A DNA stretch of 64,000 bases, taken from the NCBI RefSeq assembly GCF_900156895.1, contig NZ_FTPD01000022.1:17167-81166 (forward strand), given 5' to 3'. The notes beneath the pieces are model-generated. The model was not told where the DNA came from, made no database searches, and worked only from the letters and a program-made list of their open reading frames with translations. Each line of letters starts with the position of its first letter. Positions within the stretch are counted from its first letter, which is position 1. Positions 9,317 through 18,157 of this stretch are shown here, in pieces. This DNA is from Mesorhizobium prunaredense (GTDB lineage Bacteria; Pseudomonadota; Alphaproteobacteria; Rhizobiales; Rhizobiaceae). Made by a program: the position numbers and the translations under genes.

Positions 9317-9487
9317 TCTCCCCCCTCGAGGGCCCTCGAGGGGGAGATGATCGCGAAGCGGCCAGAGGGGGTCGTCTCACGTAAATCGCCAACGTCGGGT
9401 CTCGCCGCGAAACGAGGGGGGCGCTCCATGCCATACGACCCCCTCTGTCGCCTTCGGCGACATCTCCCCCTCAAAGGGGGAGATTGC
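9317..9487. repeat. RIME-like composite palindrome
   Basis: Two palindromic blocks face each other here: a C-run/G-run hairpin with ccagagggggtcg at 9317-9373 and its inverted counterpart gaccccctctgtcgcc at 9437-9487. The right block overlaps the last codons of the DUF3422 gene. It is the same family as the elements at 1-60 and 7487-7648. Confidence 0.75.
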
Positions 9488-10814
9488 CTGCCTGCTCGCC
9501 TGCCGGCTTAGCGGGTTCGGAGTGCAGGCGGCGCACTCGGCGCACGCCCCACCAAACCAGCAGGATGGCGAGCGGCACCGAGGCGGCGGTGACGACCTCG
9601 GGCGCGACGGCATGGCCGAAGATCGAGGCGCCCTTGGCGAGGTAGCCGATGAGCCCGACGACATAATAGGAGACGGCGGCGACCGAGAGACCCTCCACTG
9701 TCTGCTGCAGCCGCAATTGCAGGCGGGCGCGGTTGTTCATCGACGCCAGCAGGTCGCGGTTCTGCTTCTCGACCTCGACGTCGACCCAGGTGCGCAACAG
9801 CGTGGTGGCGCGGGTGAGCTTGGTCGACAGATTGGCCTGACGCTCCTCGACCGAACGGCAGGTGCGCATGGCTGGGGCGACGCGGCGCTGCAGGAAGCCG
9901 CCCCAGGTGTCGTAGCCGGGCACCGCCTCTTCCTCCAGCGCCTCCAGCCGTTCGCGGACGATGCCGTCATAGGCGCGGCTGGCGCCGAAGCGATAGAGGC
10001 TGGAGGCTGCATCGGCCTCCAGTTCGGCGGCTAGCTCGGTCAGGTCGGCAAGCAGCGTCTGGTTGTCGCGGGTTTCGGCGACCTTCATTTCCAGCGTGGT
10101 CTGCGCCAGCCTGTCTTCGATGCGGCGCGCGCGACCGGACAGCATCAGCGCCAGCGGCAGGCCAAGCATGGCCAGCGTGCGGTAGGTCTCGATATCGATC
10201 AGCCGCTGCGCCAGCGCGCCGGTGCGTGCCGGCGTCAGGCCGCGGTCGAGCACCAGCATGCGGGTCATGCCGTCACCGTCCTGGCGAAAATCGGTGACGA
10301 TGGCGGCGTTGCCGCGCTCGACCAGCGAATAGCACAGGCTGGTCGGGTCGAAGCCGGCGATCAGCCTTTCGCTCGCCTGCGTCCATTTGCGGATTTCGAG
10401 CCTGATGCCGGAGATCACCGTTCCCGGCGGCGAAAAGCCGTTGCCGAAAGGCGAACCTTCCTGGCGCTGGCCGCTCTCGGAGAGCGGCCCTTCCCACAGA
10501 TAGGTGGAGAATTCCGTATGCCGTTCCCAGCGCAGCGAGCCCTTGCCCCACTTCATCGCGTGGTGGCGGGCATGAGGGTCGGGCGCGGCGATGCCGAGGC
10601 GCCGCGACAGTTCGGAAAGCACCGCCTGGTCGACGCCGGACCCGGCTTCGGTCATGAACGAAAGCTGCACCAGAACGCGCGGCTTCTCGACCAGCGGATG
10701 CGGACGGGCGTGAACCTCGCCGAGCGCGCCAGGCCGTCCCTCATGCGCGGGAAAGCCCATGACGCTGCCCTCGACGCGCGGCTGGAATTTAGGATTGGAC
10801 GGGTCATCTGCCAC
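9471..10814 (-). CDS. DUF3422 family membrane-anchored protein
   Basis: I recognise this as the DUF3422 family, whose function is unknown. The 447-residue product is soluble-looking for most of its length (FSTYLWEGP, DFRQDGDGMTRMLVLDRGLTP), with long helical stretches between about 225 and 350. Two membrane helices follow near the C-terminus (VAAVSYYVVGLIGYLA and ASVPLAILLVWWGV). The GTG at 10814 is chosen because GGGGGA lies six bases before it; an ATG exists upstream at 10871. The last residues (AGNLPL) are encoded by a palindromic repeat, so its natural C-terminus has probably been overwritten by repeat insertion. Confidence 0.8.
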   Translation of the reverse strand: MADDPSNPKFQPRVEGSVMGFPAHEGRPGALGEVHARPHPLVEKPRVLVQLSFMTEAGSGVDQAVLSELSRRLGIAAPDPHARHHAMKWGKGSLRWERHTEFSTYLWEGPLSESGQRQEGSPFGNGFSPPGTVISGIRLEIRKWTQASERLIAGFDPTSLCYSLVERGNAAIVTDFRQDGDGMTRMLVLDRGLTPARTGALAQRLIDIETYRTLAMLGLPLALMLSGRARRIEDRLAQTTLEMKVAETRDNQTLLADLTELAAELEADAASSLYRFGASRAYDGIVRERLEALEEEAVPGYDTWGGFLQRRVAPAMRTCRSVEERQANLSTKLTRATTLLRTWVDVEVEKQNRDLLASMNNRARLQLRLQQTVEGLSVAAVSYYVVGLIGYLAKGASIFGHAVAPEVVTAASVPLAILLVWWGVRRVRRLHSEPAKPAGEQAGNLPL

Positions 10815-10933
10815 GGCTGGTCCCCCGGGCCTGGTGCACTCGCGTCCCTCTAGAGCCAATTGCCGGGGCACGCAAACGACAAATTAGCCGAAAGCGATAT
10901 GCCGGGACGACGTCGGCCCCGGCCAAGCCGACG

Positions 10934-10958
10934 AACTGGATAAATAATTTGACCAGTT
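10934..10958. promoter_or_regulatory. candidate operator of the FCD-GntR regulator
   Basis: The inverted repeat AACTGG-N13-CCAGTT has an A/T-rich centre and lies about 55 bases upstream of the regulator gene. FCD-type GntR proteins usually bind palindromes containing GGT/ACC half sites and often regulate themselves. Inference from position and symmetry only. Confidence 0.35.
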
Positions 10959-11012
10959 GCCGACACTGGCTTTATCCTGCGCGACACCGGTTCAATCCCC
11001 AGGCCATCCCCG

Positions 11013-11816
11013 TTGAGCGACATTTTCTCCAGGATCGAGCATTCCCGCACCGCCGACGAGGTGGTGCAGCAGATCGAGAGCCTGATCCTCGAAGGCGTTC
11101 TGCGGACCGGCGACAGGCTGCCGGGCGAGCGCGAGCTGGCGCGCCGGTTCGAGGTGTCGCGGCCGATCCTGCGCGACGCGCTGAAGACGCTGGAGGGGCG
11201 CGGGCTTTTGACGACCCGGCCCGGCGGCGGCACCCATGTCGCCGACGTCATCGGCCAGCTGTTCACCAAGCCGGTGACGGACCTGATCTCCATGCACCGC
11301 AAGGCGGCAACCGACTATCTGGAATACCGCCGCGAGATCGAGGCGGTGGCGGCCGAGTATGCGGCGCGGCGCGCCACATCAGACGATCTGGCGCTGCTCG
11401 ACCGCATCATGGCGCGCATGGACGAGGCGCACCGGACCGGAAATTTCGACGACGAGGCGGAAATCGACGTGGAGTTCCACCACGCGATCTGCGAATGCGC
11501 GCACAACATCATCCTGTTGCACACGCTGCGCTCGTGCTATCGGCTGCTGTCGGACGGCGTGTTCCAGAACCGGCTCCTTGTGTTCAACGTGCCGGGCGCG
11601 CGCGAGGCGCTGCTTTCGCAGCACCGGGCGATCTACGCTGCGATCAAGGCCGGCGATCCGGCGGCCGCACGGCAGGCGGCGATGGACCACATCACCCATG
11701 TCGAACGCACCATGGCCGAGGCCGAGCGCAGCGGCGACTGGCAACGCGTGTCGCGGCTGAGGCTGATGCAGCGCTCCGAAGCCGGCGACAGCGAGCCGGC
11801 ACGGAAACGCTCGTGA
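11013..11816 (+). CDS. GntR/FadR-type (FCD) regulator, probable lactate regulator
   Basis: The 267-residue product has an N-terminal winged helix (residues 13-75, with LPGERELARRFEVSRPILRDALKTLEGRGLL) and an FCD ligand-binding domain (about 100-230). The metal/ligand residues appear in EIDVEFHHAICECAHN and the later SQHRAIYAAI. This is the LldR/PdhR branch of the family. The start is TTG at 11013, which places the winged helix at the usual distance. It lies 50 bases upstream of lldD on the same strand, so it most likely senses L-lactate or a related 2-hydroxy acid and controls that gene. A palindrome at 10934-10958 is a candidate site. Confidence 0.85.
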   Translation: MSDIFSRIEHSRTADEVVQQIESLILEGVLRTGDRLPGERELARRFEVSRPILRDALKTLEGRGLLTTRPGGGTHVADVIGQLFTKPVTDLISMHRKAATDYLEYRREIEAVAAEYAARRATSDDLALLDRIMARMDEAHRTGNFDDEAEIDVEFHHAICECAHNIILLHTLRSCYRLLSDGVFQNRLLVFNVPGAREALLSQHRAIYAAIKAGDPAAARQAAMDHITHVERTMAEAERSGDWQRVSRLRLMQRSEAGDSEPARKRS

Positions 11817-11865
11817 GGTCCGGCCAAGAATTACGACGAATTAGCGAACCATCAGCGGGAAGCCC

Positions 11866-13002
11866 ATGAGCATGATCCTCACCATCGCCGATCTCAAGGA
11901 CCTGGCGCGCCGCCGCGTGCCGAAGATGTTCTTCGACTATGCCGATTCCGGTGGATGGACCGAAAGCACCTACCGGGCCAATGAGGAGGATTTCCAAAAG
12001 ATCAAGTTCCGCCAGCGCGTACTGGTCGACATGAGCAACCGCTCGCTGGAATCGACCATGATAGGCGAGAAGGTGGCGATGCCGGTGGCGCTGGCGCCGA
12101 CCGGCATGACCGGCATGCAGCACCCCGACGGCGAGATGCTGGCGGCGCAGGCGGCGGAGGAATTCGGCGTGCCGTTCACGCTGTCGACGATGAGCATCTG
12201 CTCGATCGAGGATGTCGCATCGGTGACCAGGAAGCCGTTCTGGTTCCAGCTCTATGTGCTGCGCGACAAGGATTTCGTCCTCAGTCTCATCGACAGGGCG
12301 AAGGCGGCGAAATGCTCGGCGCTGGTGCTGACGCTCGACCTGCAGATCCTCGGGCAGCGCCACAAGGACATCCGCAACGGGCTGTCGGCGCCGCCGCGCT
12401 TCACGCCGAAGCATGTCTGGCAGGTGGCGAGCAGGCCGGGCTGGTGCCTTGGCATGGCGGGCACCAAGCGCCGGACTTTTCGCAACATCGTCGGCCACGC
12501 CAAGGGGGTCGGCGACCTCACCTCGCTGTCGTCGTGGACGACGGAGCAATTCGATCCGCATCTGTCGTGGAAGGACGTCGCCTGGATCAAGGAGCGCTGG
12601 GGCGGCAAGCTGATCCTGAAGGGCATCCTCGACAAGGAAGACGCGCTGATGGCGGCCAGGACCGGCGCCGACGCGATCATCGTCTCCAATCATGGCGGCC
12701 GCCAGCTCGACGGCGCGCCGTCGTCGATCTCGGTGCTGGAAGAAATCGCCGACGCGGTCGGCGACACGATCGAGGTGCATATGGATGGCGGCATCCGCTC
12801 TGGCCAGGACGTGCTGAAGGCGCTGTGCCTCGGCGCCAAGGGCACCTATATCGGCCGGCCTTTCCTCTACGGCCTCGGCGCGCTCGGCAAGGATGGGGTC
12901 ACCAAAGCCTTGGAAATCATCCGCAAGGAGATGGACATAACGCTGGCACTGTGCGGAAAGCGTCTGGTGACCGACATGGGCAAGGATCAGCTTCGGCGTT
13001 AG
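11866..13002 (+). CDS. lldD: FMN-dependent L-lactate dehydrogenase
   Basis: LldD oxidises L-lactate to pyruvate and feeds electrons to the quinone pool. The 378-residue product is a full alpha-hydroxy-acid oxidase TIM barrel. Seen are the N-terminal FFDYADSGGWTESTYR, the substrate/FMN stretch PVALAPTGMTGMQHPDGE, and the catalytic SNHGGRQLDGAPSS with the base His276. The FMN phosphate loop GGIRSGQDVLKAL follows. The adjacent GntR regulator supports lactate over glycolate or mandelate, although the family cannot be resolved by motif alone. The metallophosphoesterase gene starts 14 bases after its stop. Confidence 0.9.
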   Translation: MSMILTIADLKDLARRRVPKMFFDYADSGGWTESTYRANEEDFQKIKFRQRVLVDMSNRSLESTMIGEKVAMPVALAPTGMTGMQHPDGEMLAAQAAEEFGVPFTLSTMSICSIEDVASVTRKPFWFQLYVLRDKDFVLSLIDRAKAAKCSALVLTLDLQILGQRHKDIRNGLSAPPRFTPKHVWQVASRPGWCLGMAGTKRRTFRNIVGHAKGVGDLTSLSSWTTEQFDPHLSWKDVAWIKERWGGKLILKGILDKEDALMAARTGADAIIVSNHGGRQLDGAPSSISVLEEIADAVGDTIEVHMDGGIRSGQDVLKALCLGAKGTYIGRPFLYGLGALGKDGVTKALEIIRKEMDITLALCGKRLVTDMGKDQLRR

Positions 13003-13016
13003 ACTCCCGTGACGGC

Positions 13017-13811
13017 ATGATCACGGAGATGGAAGCATTGACTGCCCCCGGCATCCACTTTCTCGACGCGCGCGGACCGGAAGGCATGCGCATCTATGCG
13101 ATCGGCGACGTGCATGGCCGGCTCGACCTGCTCGCAGCCATGTACCGCCGGATTGCGGCCGAGATCAGCCAGGCGCGGCCGGCCGACTGGCGTGTCGTCC
13201 ATCTCGGCGACTATGTCGACCGCGGCCCGGACTCCAAGGGCGTCATCGATTTCCTGATCGAAGTACGAAAACGCGACCCGCGCCACCTGATGCTCGCCGG
13301 CAACCACGACATCGGCTTCCTCGACTTCCTCGACACTCCCGATGCGGACGGGCTTTTCATGCGCTATGGCGGCATCCAGACCGCGCAATCCTATGGCGTG
13401 GCGCTCAATGAAGGCGGCGGCGCGTGGTTTGGCAGGTCCGAGGCGGCACTGCGGCAAGGCCATGCAGCACTTGTCGAGGCCGTGCCGAAGAGCCATGTCG
13501 AGTTCCTGCAGTCGCTGCCGTTTTCACTGACCTTCGGCGACTTCTTCTTCTGCCACGCCGGCATCCGGCCAGGCATTGCGCTGGAAAGTCAGAGTGTGCA
13601 GGACCTGATCTGGATCCGCGATGTCTTCCACAATCATTCCGGCCTGCATCCAAAAATCGTGGTGCATGGCCACACGCCGGTGCCGGAGGCGCAGGTGATG
13701 GTCAACCGCGTCAATATCGACACGCTCGCCTACCAGACGGGAAACCTCAGCGCGCTTGTCGTCGAGGGTGCCGACAAGCGTATCCTGGTGGTGTCAGGCG
13801 AGAGGGGTTAA
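13017..13811 (+). CDS. PPP-type metallophosphoesterase (serine/threonine phosphatase-like)
   Basis: The 264-residue product has all the PPP-family metal motifs in order: GDVHGRLDLL, GDYVDRGPDSKGVIDFL, LAGNHD, a CHAG segment, and VHGHTPVPEAQV. It is therefore a two-metal phosphatase, acting on phosphoproteins or on small molecules such as bis-nucleoside tetraphosphates. The ATG at 13017 is used; Met5 at 13029 is an alternative. It follows lldD closely and may be co-transcribed, but a functional link is not evident. Confidence 0.88.
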   Translation: MITEMEALTAPGIHFLDARGPEGMRIYAIGDVHGRLDLLAAMYRRIAAEISQARPADWRVVHLGDYVDRGPDSKGVIDFLIEVRKRDPRHLMLAGNHDIGFLDFLDTPDADGLFMRYGGIQTAQSYGVALNEGGGAWFGRSEAALRQGHAALVEAVPKSHVEFLQSLPFSLTFGDFFFCHAGIRPGIALESQSVQDLIWIRDVFHNHSGLHPKIVVHGHTPVPEAQVMVNRVNIDTLAYQTGNLSALVVEGADKRILVVSGERG

Positions 13812-13815
13812 GCGC

Positions 13816-13956
13816 TTAGCGAAGCGCGGCGGTGACGCCGTAGCCGTCCACGGCGTTGTGGTTGTTGGCTGCGTCGCCGGCATAAGTGCCGAGGCCGCAC
13901 AAGACGATGGCCGACAACATGACAAAGGACAGAAGCGCTGCTTTCACGGACGTCAT
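13816..13956 (-). CDS. small secreted peptide, hypothetical (46 aa)
   Basis: This short frame encodes MTSVKAALLSFVMLSAIVLC followed by GLGTYAGDAANNHNAV and a short tail. The first 27 residues make a clear signal peptide with a likely cut after TYA, or a lipoprotein-like Cys at residue 20. Mature length would be only about 20 residues. An AGGAAG sequence lies upstream of the ATG. It is convergent with the phosphatase gene, whose stop is four bases away. I do not recognise the family; small exported proteins with the tail pattern NxxDGYGVTA are common but uncharacterised in rhizobia. The signal peptide is the main support. Confidence 0.5.
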   Translation of the reverse strand: MTSVKAALLSFVMLSAIVLCGLGTYAGDAANNHNAVDGYGVTAALR

Positions 13957-14230
13957 CTCTTGTTGAGCTTCCTGCATCTGTGCACGGGGTGGGTTACGAA
14001 TGGGTTGAAACGGAAAATCCGTCTCAAAGTTTCGACGATTTCGCTGCTTTTAGGCTTGTTCTGTATCGGCGATGTGTCGCGCGAGTGACCCAAAAGGTTC
14101 ATCGCGTTGCACGGACGATGCAGAGCGGCTGCCTTCTAGGGTGGTGGGCGGGCATAAGCCAAGGACGAAACATGCTGTCCACAGCGGATTTTTGCCGGCG
14201 TGCCAAATATGCAACGTCGGTACTGACTGA

Positions 14231-14947
14231 TCAGATCGTCGCCACCCAGGCGCGGGCGATGGCCAGCCCGGCGGCATCGGCATCCGATCCGTGGCGGGCC
14301 ATTTCGTCGTCGAGCCGATCGATCCAGTCCGGGTGCCGTTCGGCAATGAGCGATGCGAAGGATGCGCTCCAGTCACGGACCATCGGCCGGTCCGCCTCGA
14401 AATGGAACTGGAAGCCATAGACGGCGCGGCCGATGCGAAACGCCTGGTTCTCGGCGACTTCGTTGCCGGCGAGCCGCACGGCATTTTCGGGCAAGACAAA
14501 AGTGTCGTCATGCCATTCGAAGATGGGGAAATTTTCGGGCAGCGCGGCGAGCACTGGATCGGCCTTCGCCGCCGGAGTGAGCGAGACCTTGTGCCAGCCG
14601 AATTCCGAGGCGCCGCCGATCCGGTTCTCGCCGCCGAAGGCGCGCGCGACCAGTTGGCTGCCAAGGCAGATACCGAGCACGGCGCGATCCTTGCCGGCGA
14701 AATCGCGCGTCAGGTCGAGCAGTTCAGGAAAATACGGACAAATCTCGTCGTCCAGCGCATTCTGGGCGCCGCCGAGCACGACCATGGCGTCGTGCGCATC
14801 GCTGACCTGCGGCAGCATCTCGCCACAATAGGGCCGGCGCAGATCGATATCGGCGCCCGCCTCGACAAGAGCTGCGCCGATCTGGCCAAGGCCCTCGCTG
14901 TCGAAATTCTGGACCACCAGCACCCGCATCGAAAAACCTGCTGACAT
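14231..14947 (-). CDS. class I glutamine amidotransferase (GATase1-like)
   Basis: The 238-residue product is a stand-alone GATase1 domain of the type annotated as GMP synthase-like amidotransferase. The nucleophile elbow is complete (AVLGICLGSQLVARAFGG, with the catalytic Cys), and the FQFHFEAD stretch supplies the catalytic His and Glu. In such proteins the domain may serve a partner synthetase or act as a gamma-glutamyl hydrolase. There is no synthetase next to it. A 274-base gap to its left shows nothing recognisable. Confidence 0.85.
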   Translation of the reverse strand: MSAGFSMRVLVVQNFDSEGLGQIGAALVEAGADIDLRRPYCGEMLPQVSDAHDAMVVLGGAQNALDDEICPYFPELLDLTRDFAGKDRAVLGICLGSQLVARAFGGENRIGGASEFGWHKVSLTPAAKADPVLAALPENFPIFEWHDDTFVLPENAVRLAGNEVAENQAFRIGRAVYGFQFHFEADRPMVRDWSASFASLIAERHPDWIDRLDDEMARHGSDADAAGLAIARAWVATI

Positions 14948-15017
14948 GAAAACGATGCGACGAGCGATATCATGCCGTGATCATTCCAGCCAAGATGCGT
15001 ATTCGGAGAGATAGCCA

Positions 15018-15695
15018 ATGCCACTGCAGAATCGGGTCGACCCGTTCGGCGTCATCCACGCGGTGCCGGAACGCGGCCTGTTCATGGGCAATCGCGGCAT
15101 CATCCATGACCCCGAAACGAAGACGTTGCTGAAAAAGCGCTGGGCACTGCAGGCCTGGATTGTCTGCGTCTGCAAATTCCGCGCTGTGCGGCGCGAGCCG
15201 ATGGGCCGCAACAGGCAAAGCGACGACCAATCGGGGGGCAAAGCCGGCTGGACCGAATTGTTTTTCCTGGACGAGGTGACCGCGCTCTCGGCCGGGCATC
15301 GGCCCTGCTTCTTCTGCCGGCGCGAGCGGGCCAAGGATTTCGTCCGGCGCTTCGGCATAGCCTTCGGCATTGCCGAGCCGCGCGCACCGCAGGTCGACAA
15401 GCGGCTGCACAAGGAGCGGCTGGCGTCGGGTGGGCGGACACCGATCGTATCCGCGGAAGAGCTTGCCGGGTTGCCTGACGGCGCCATGGTTGCGGACGGC
15501 GGCAACGCTTATGCGATGCGTGGCGGCAAGGCGCTGCGCTGGTCGTTCGCAGGCTATGGTGATCCCGTGGGGCGCGATCAGGTCGGGCTCGGCGGTTTTG
15601 CCGACCGTCCAATCCGCCTGCTCACGCCGGCAACCACCGTATCCGTGCTGAGGCAAGGCTACGAACCGGTCTGGCATCCCTCGGCCGAGACTTGA
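15018..15695 (+). CDS. conserved hypothetical protein with a CxxC motif
   Basis: I recognise the sequence style (opening [11 protein letters not shown], then [13 protein letters not shown]) as a conserved hypothetical of Alphaproteobacteria, but I know no function. The 225-residue product is basic, with no membrane segment or signal. It has a short VCVCKF stretch and an [12 protein letters not shown] motif that could be part of a metal site. GGAGAGA lies six bases before the ATG at 15018. It is divergent from the amidotransferase and 31 bases upstream of rsmE, so it may be in one unit with rsmE. Confidence 0.75.
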   Translation: MPLQNRVDPFGVIHAVPERGLFMGNRGIIHDPETKTLLKKRWALQAWIVCVCKFRAVRREPMGRNRQSDDQSGGKAGWTELFFLDEVTALSAGHRPCFFCRRERAKDFVRRFGIAFGIAEPRAPQVDKRLHKERLASGGRTPIVSAEELAGLPDGAMVADGGNAYAMRGGKALRWSFAGYGDPVGRDQVGLGGFADRPIRLLTPATTVSVLRQGYEPVWHPSAET

Positions 15696-15726
15696 CGCCA
15701 AGAGCCGGCTCGCCCATTGCTCGGCG

Positions 15727-16461
15727 ATGCGCGCCAATTACAAGATGCAGCGGCTGTTCGTGCCGGACGACCTCGGACCGGATATCGAATTCGAGGCGAG
15801 CCCGCAGCAGAGCCACTACCTGATGCATGTGCTGAGGCTCGGCGAAGGCGCCGAACTCCTGTTGTTCAACGGTCGCGACGGCGAATGGTCGGCGGCAGTC
15901 GCCGCCAAATCCAAAAAGGCGGTGCGGCTGAAGGTGCTGACCATGCAGCGGCCGCAGCCGCCGCTGCCCGATCTCGTCTACTGCTTTGCGCCGCTAAAGC
16001 AGGGTCGGCTCGACTATCTGGTGCAGAAGGCGGTCGAGATGGGCGCCGGCGTCCTGCAGCCGGTCATCACCCAGCACACGCAAGTGGCAAAGCCCGGCAT
16101 CGAACGGCTGCGCGCCAATGTCGTCGAGGCCGCCGAACAATGCGGCATCCTGGCGGTGCCGGAGGTGCGCGAAACGGAAAAATTCGAGCGCCTGCTGGCC
16201 GGCTGGGACAAGCAGCGGCGGTTGATCTTCTGCGACGAGGATGCCTCCACCAACAATCCGCTGCCGGCGCTGCAAGCGGTGCGGGAGAAGAAGTTCGGGC
16301 TGCTGGTCGGCCCCGAGGGCGGGTTTTCCGACGAGGAACGAAGGATGCTGCGGGCGCTGCCTTTCGTCACGGCCATTCCGCTCGGGCCGCGCATCCTGCG
16401 CGCCGATACGGCTGCGGTGGCGGCACTGGCGGTGATACAGGCAACAATCGGGGACTGGTGA
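15727..16461 (+). CDS. rsmE: 16S rRNA (uracil1498-N3)-methyltransferase
   Basis: RsmE methylates U1498 of 16S rRNA in the assembled small subunit. The 244-residue product has an N-terminal PUA-like domain ([22 protein letters not shown]) and a SPOUT methyltransferase domain. The knot motifs [13 protein letters not shown] and [11 protein letters not shown] are present; the usual Glu in the last motif is Asp here. Length is typical. It precedes gshA on the same strand, separated by a 200-base gap that holds a dispersed repeat. Confidence 0.93.
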   Translation: MRANYKMQRLFVPDDLGPDIEFEASPQQSHYLMHVLRLGEGAELLLFNGRDGEWSAAVAAKSKKAVRLKVLTMQRPQPPLPDLVYCFAPLKQGRLDYLVQKAVEMGAGVLQPVITQHTQVAKPGIERLRANVVEAAEQCGILAVPEVRETEKFERLLAGWDKQRRLIFCDEDASTNNPLPALQAVREKKFGLLVGPEGGFSDEERRMLRALPFVTAIPLGPRILRADTAAVAALAVIQATIGDW

Positions 16462-16550
16462 TCAATCCGGTTGACCTGCGGCTCAGGATTTTTCGCTTGA
16501 TCGCCTACTGACATTTCGTCCATCTAGCGCCGGCGGTCGTCCGGCCGCCT

Positions 16551-16650
16551 GCAGCGCCGCGCGTCCTTTCGGGACGCGCATAGGACGTTGTAGCACTTGG
16601 TTTGGCGCATGATCCCCAGCGAAAATCGTTGCCGATTTTCGAATCATGCG
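16551..16650. repeat. dispersed intergenic repeat, family A, copy 1
   Basis: This element begins gcagcgccgcgcgtcc, contains ggacg-ttgtagcactt, and ends in an imperfect palindrome around cgaaaatcg/cgattttcg and aatcatgcg. Related copies in the opposite orientation lie at 47811-47897 and 51862-51959. It fills the gap between rsmE and gshA. Confidence 0.65.
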
Positions 16651-16664
16651 TCGGAGGGCTGTTC

Positions 16665-18038
16665 ATGGCGCGCGACACAACCGATTTCCGGCCGATCGAA
16701 GGCGTCGACGAGCTTGTCGAGCATCTGGCTGAAGGCAACAAGCCGCGCGACAAATGGCGCATCGGCACCGAACACGAGAAATTCCCGTTCTATGTCGACG
16801 GCAATGCGCCGGTGCCCTATGGCGGCGAGCACGGCATCCGCGCCATTCTCGAAGGCATGCAGGAAAAACTCGGCTGGGATCCGATCATGGATGCCGGCCG
16901 CATCATCGGCCTGGTCGAGCCGACCGGCCGGGGCGCGATCTCGCTGGAGCCCGGCGGCCAATTCGAACTGTCCGGCGCGCCGCTGGAGACGATCCACCAG
17001 ACCTGCCGCGAGGGCAATGCGCACCTGGCGCAGGTGCGCGAGATCGCCGAACCGATGGGCATCCGCTTCCTCGGCCTCGGCGGCAGCCCGAAATGGTCGC
17101 TGGCCGAGACGCCAAAAATGCCAAAATCGCGCTATGAGATCATGACGCGCTACATGCCCAAGGTCGGCAGCAAAGGCCTCGACATGATGTACCGCACCTG
17201 CACCATCCAGGTGAATCTCGACTTCGAGAGCGAGGTCGACATGCGCCGCAAGATGCAGGTGTCGCTGAAGCTGCAGCCGCTGTCGACGGCGCTGTTCGCA
17301 AACTCGCCGTTCACCGAGGGCCGGCCCAACGGATTTCAGAGCTGGCGCGGCGACATCTGGCGCGACACCGACAACCAGCGCTCGGGCCTGCTCGACTTCT
17401 GCTTCTCGCCCGGTTTCGGCTTCGCCGACTATGTCGAATGGGCGCTCGACGTGCCGATGTACTTCGTCATCCGCGACGGCCACTACCACGACATGACGCA
17501 CGTCACCTTCCGCCAGTTCATGGCGGGTGCGGCCCGCAACGAGATTTCTGACGGGCTGCCGACGATGGGCGATTGGGCGAACCATTTGTCGACGCTGTTC
17601 CCCGACGTGCGACTGAAGCGTTTCCTTGAAATGCGCGGCGCCGATGGCGGGCCATGGCGGCGTATCTGCGCGCTGCCGGCCTTCTGGGTCGGGCTGCTCT
17701 ATGACGCGGCGGCGCTCGACGCGGCCGAGGCGCTGACCTCGAGCTGGAGCTATGAAGAAGTGCTGGCGATGCGCAACGCCGTGCCGGAACAGGGCATTTC
17801 GGCGCCGTTCCGCAACACGACACTGCGCGAGATCGCCCGCGACGTGCTCGTCATCTCGCGCATGGGGCTGAAGAACCGCGGCCGCAAGAACCGCGACGGC
17901 TATGACGAAACCTCGTTCCTCAGTACGCTGGACGAAGTCGTCGCGCGCGGCACCACCAGCGCCGAGGAGCTGCTCTCCGCCTATCATACGCGCTGGGGCG
18001 GCTCGATCGAGCCGGTGTTCATGGAGTATGCGTATTAG
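16665..18038 (+). CDS. gshA: glutamate-cysteine ligase (plant/alphaproteobacterial type)
   Basis: GshA makes gamma-glutamylcysteine, the first step of glutathione synthesis. The 457-residue product belongs to the GCL family shared by Alphaproteobacteria and plants, not the E. coli type. Seen are WRIGTEHEKFPFY, GRGAISLEPGGQFELSG, MYRTCTIQVNLDF and NSPFTEGRPNGFQSWR. The start at 16665 has GGAGGG seven bases upstream; the frame is open a further 21 codons but that part is repeat DNA. No gshB is adjacent. Confidence 0.94.
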   Translation: MARDTTDFRPIEGVDELVEHLAEGNKPRDKWRIGTEHEKFPFYVDGNAPVPYGGEHGIRAILEGMQEKLGWDPIMDAGRIIGLVEPTGRGAISLEPGGQFELSGAPLETIHQTCREGNAHLAQVREIAEPMGIRFLGLGGSPKWSLAETPKMPKSRYEIMTRYMPKVGSKGLDMMYRTCTIQVNLDFESEVDMRRKMQVSLKLQPLSTALFANSPFTEGRPNGFQSWRGDIWRDTDNQRSGLLDFCFSPGFGFADYVEWALDVPMYFVIRDGHYHDMTHVTFRQFMAGAARNEISDGLPTMGDWANHLSTLFPDVRLKRFLEMRGADGGPWRRICALPAFWVGLLYDAAALDAAEALTSSWSYEEVLAMRNAVPEQGISAPFRNTTLREIARDVLVISRMGLKNRGRKNRDGYDETSFLSTLDEVVARGTTSAEELLSAYHTRWGGSIEPVFMEYAY

Positions 18039-18157
18039 CCTTTTGCACTCGGCTTGGCCGACAGCTCAGGAAAAACGCGCTTTCCGAAAATCGATTCCGA
18101 TTTTTGGGCCGATGCGATAGGCTCTCTCCTACGAGGATTTCCCGGAGGAGAAAACCA

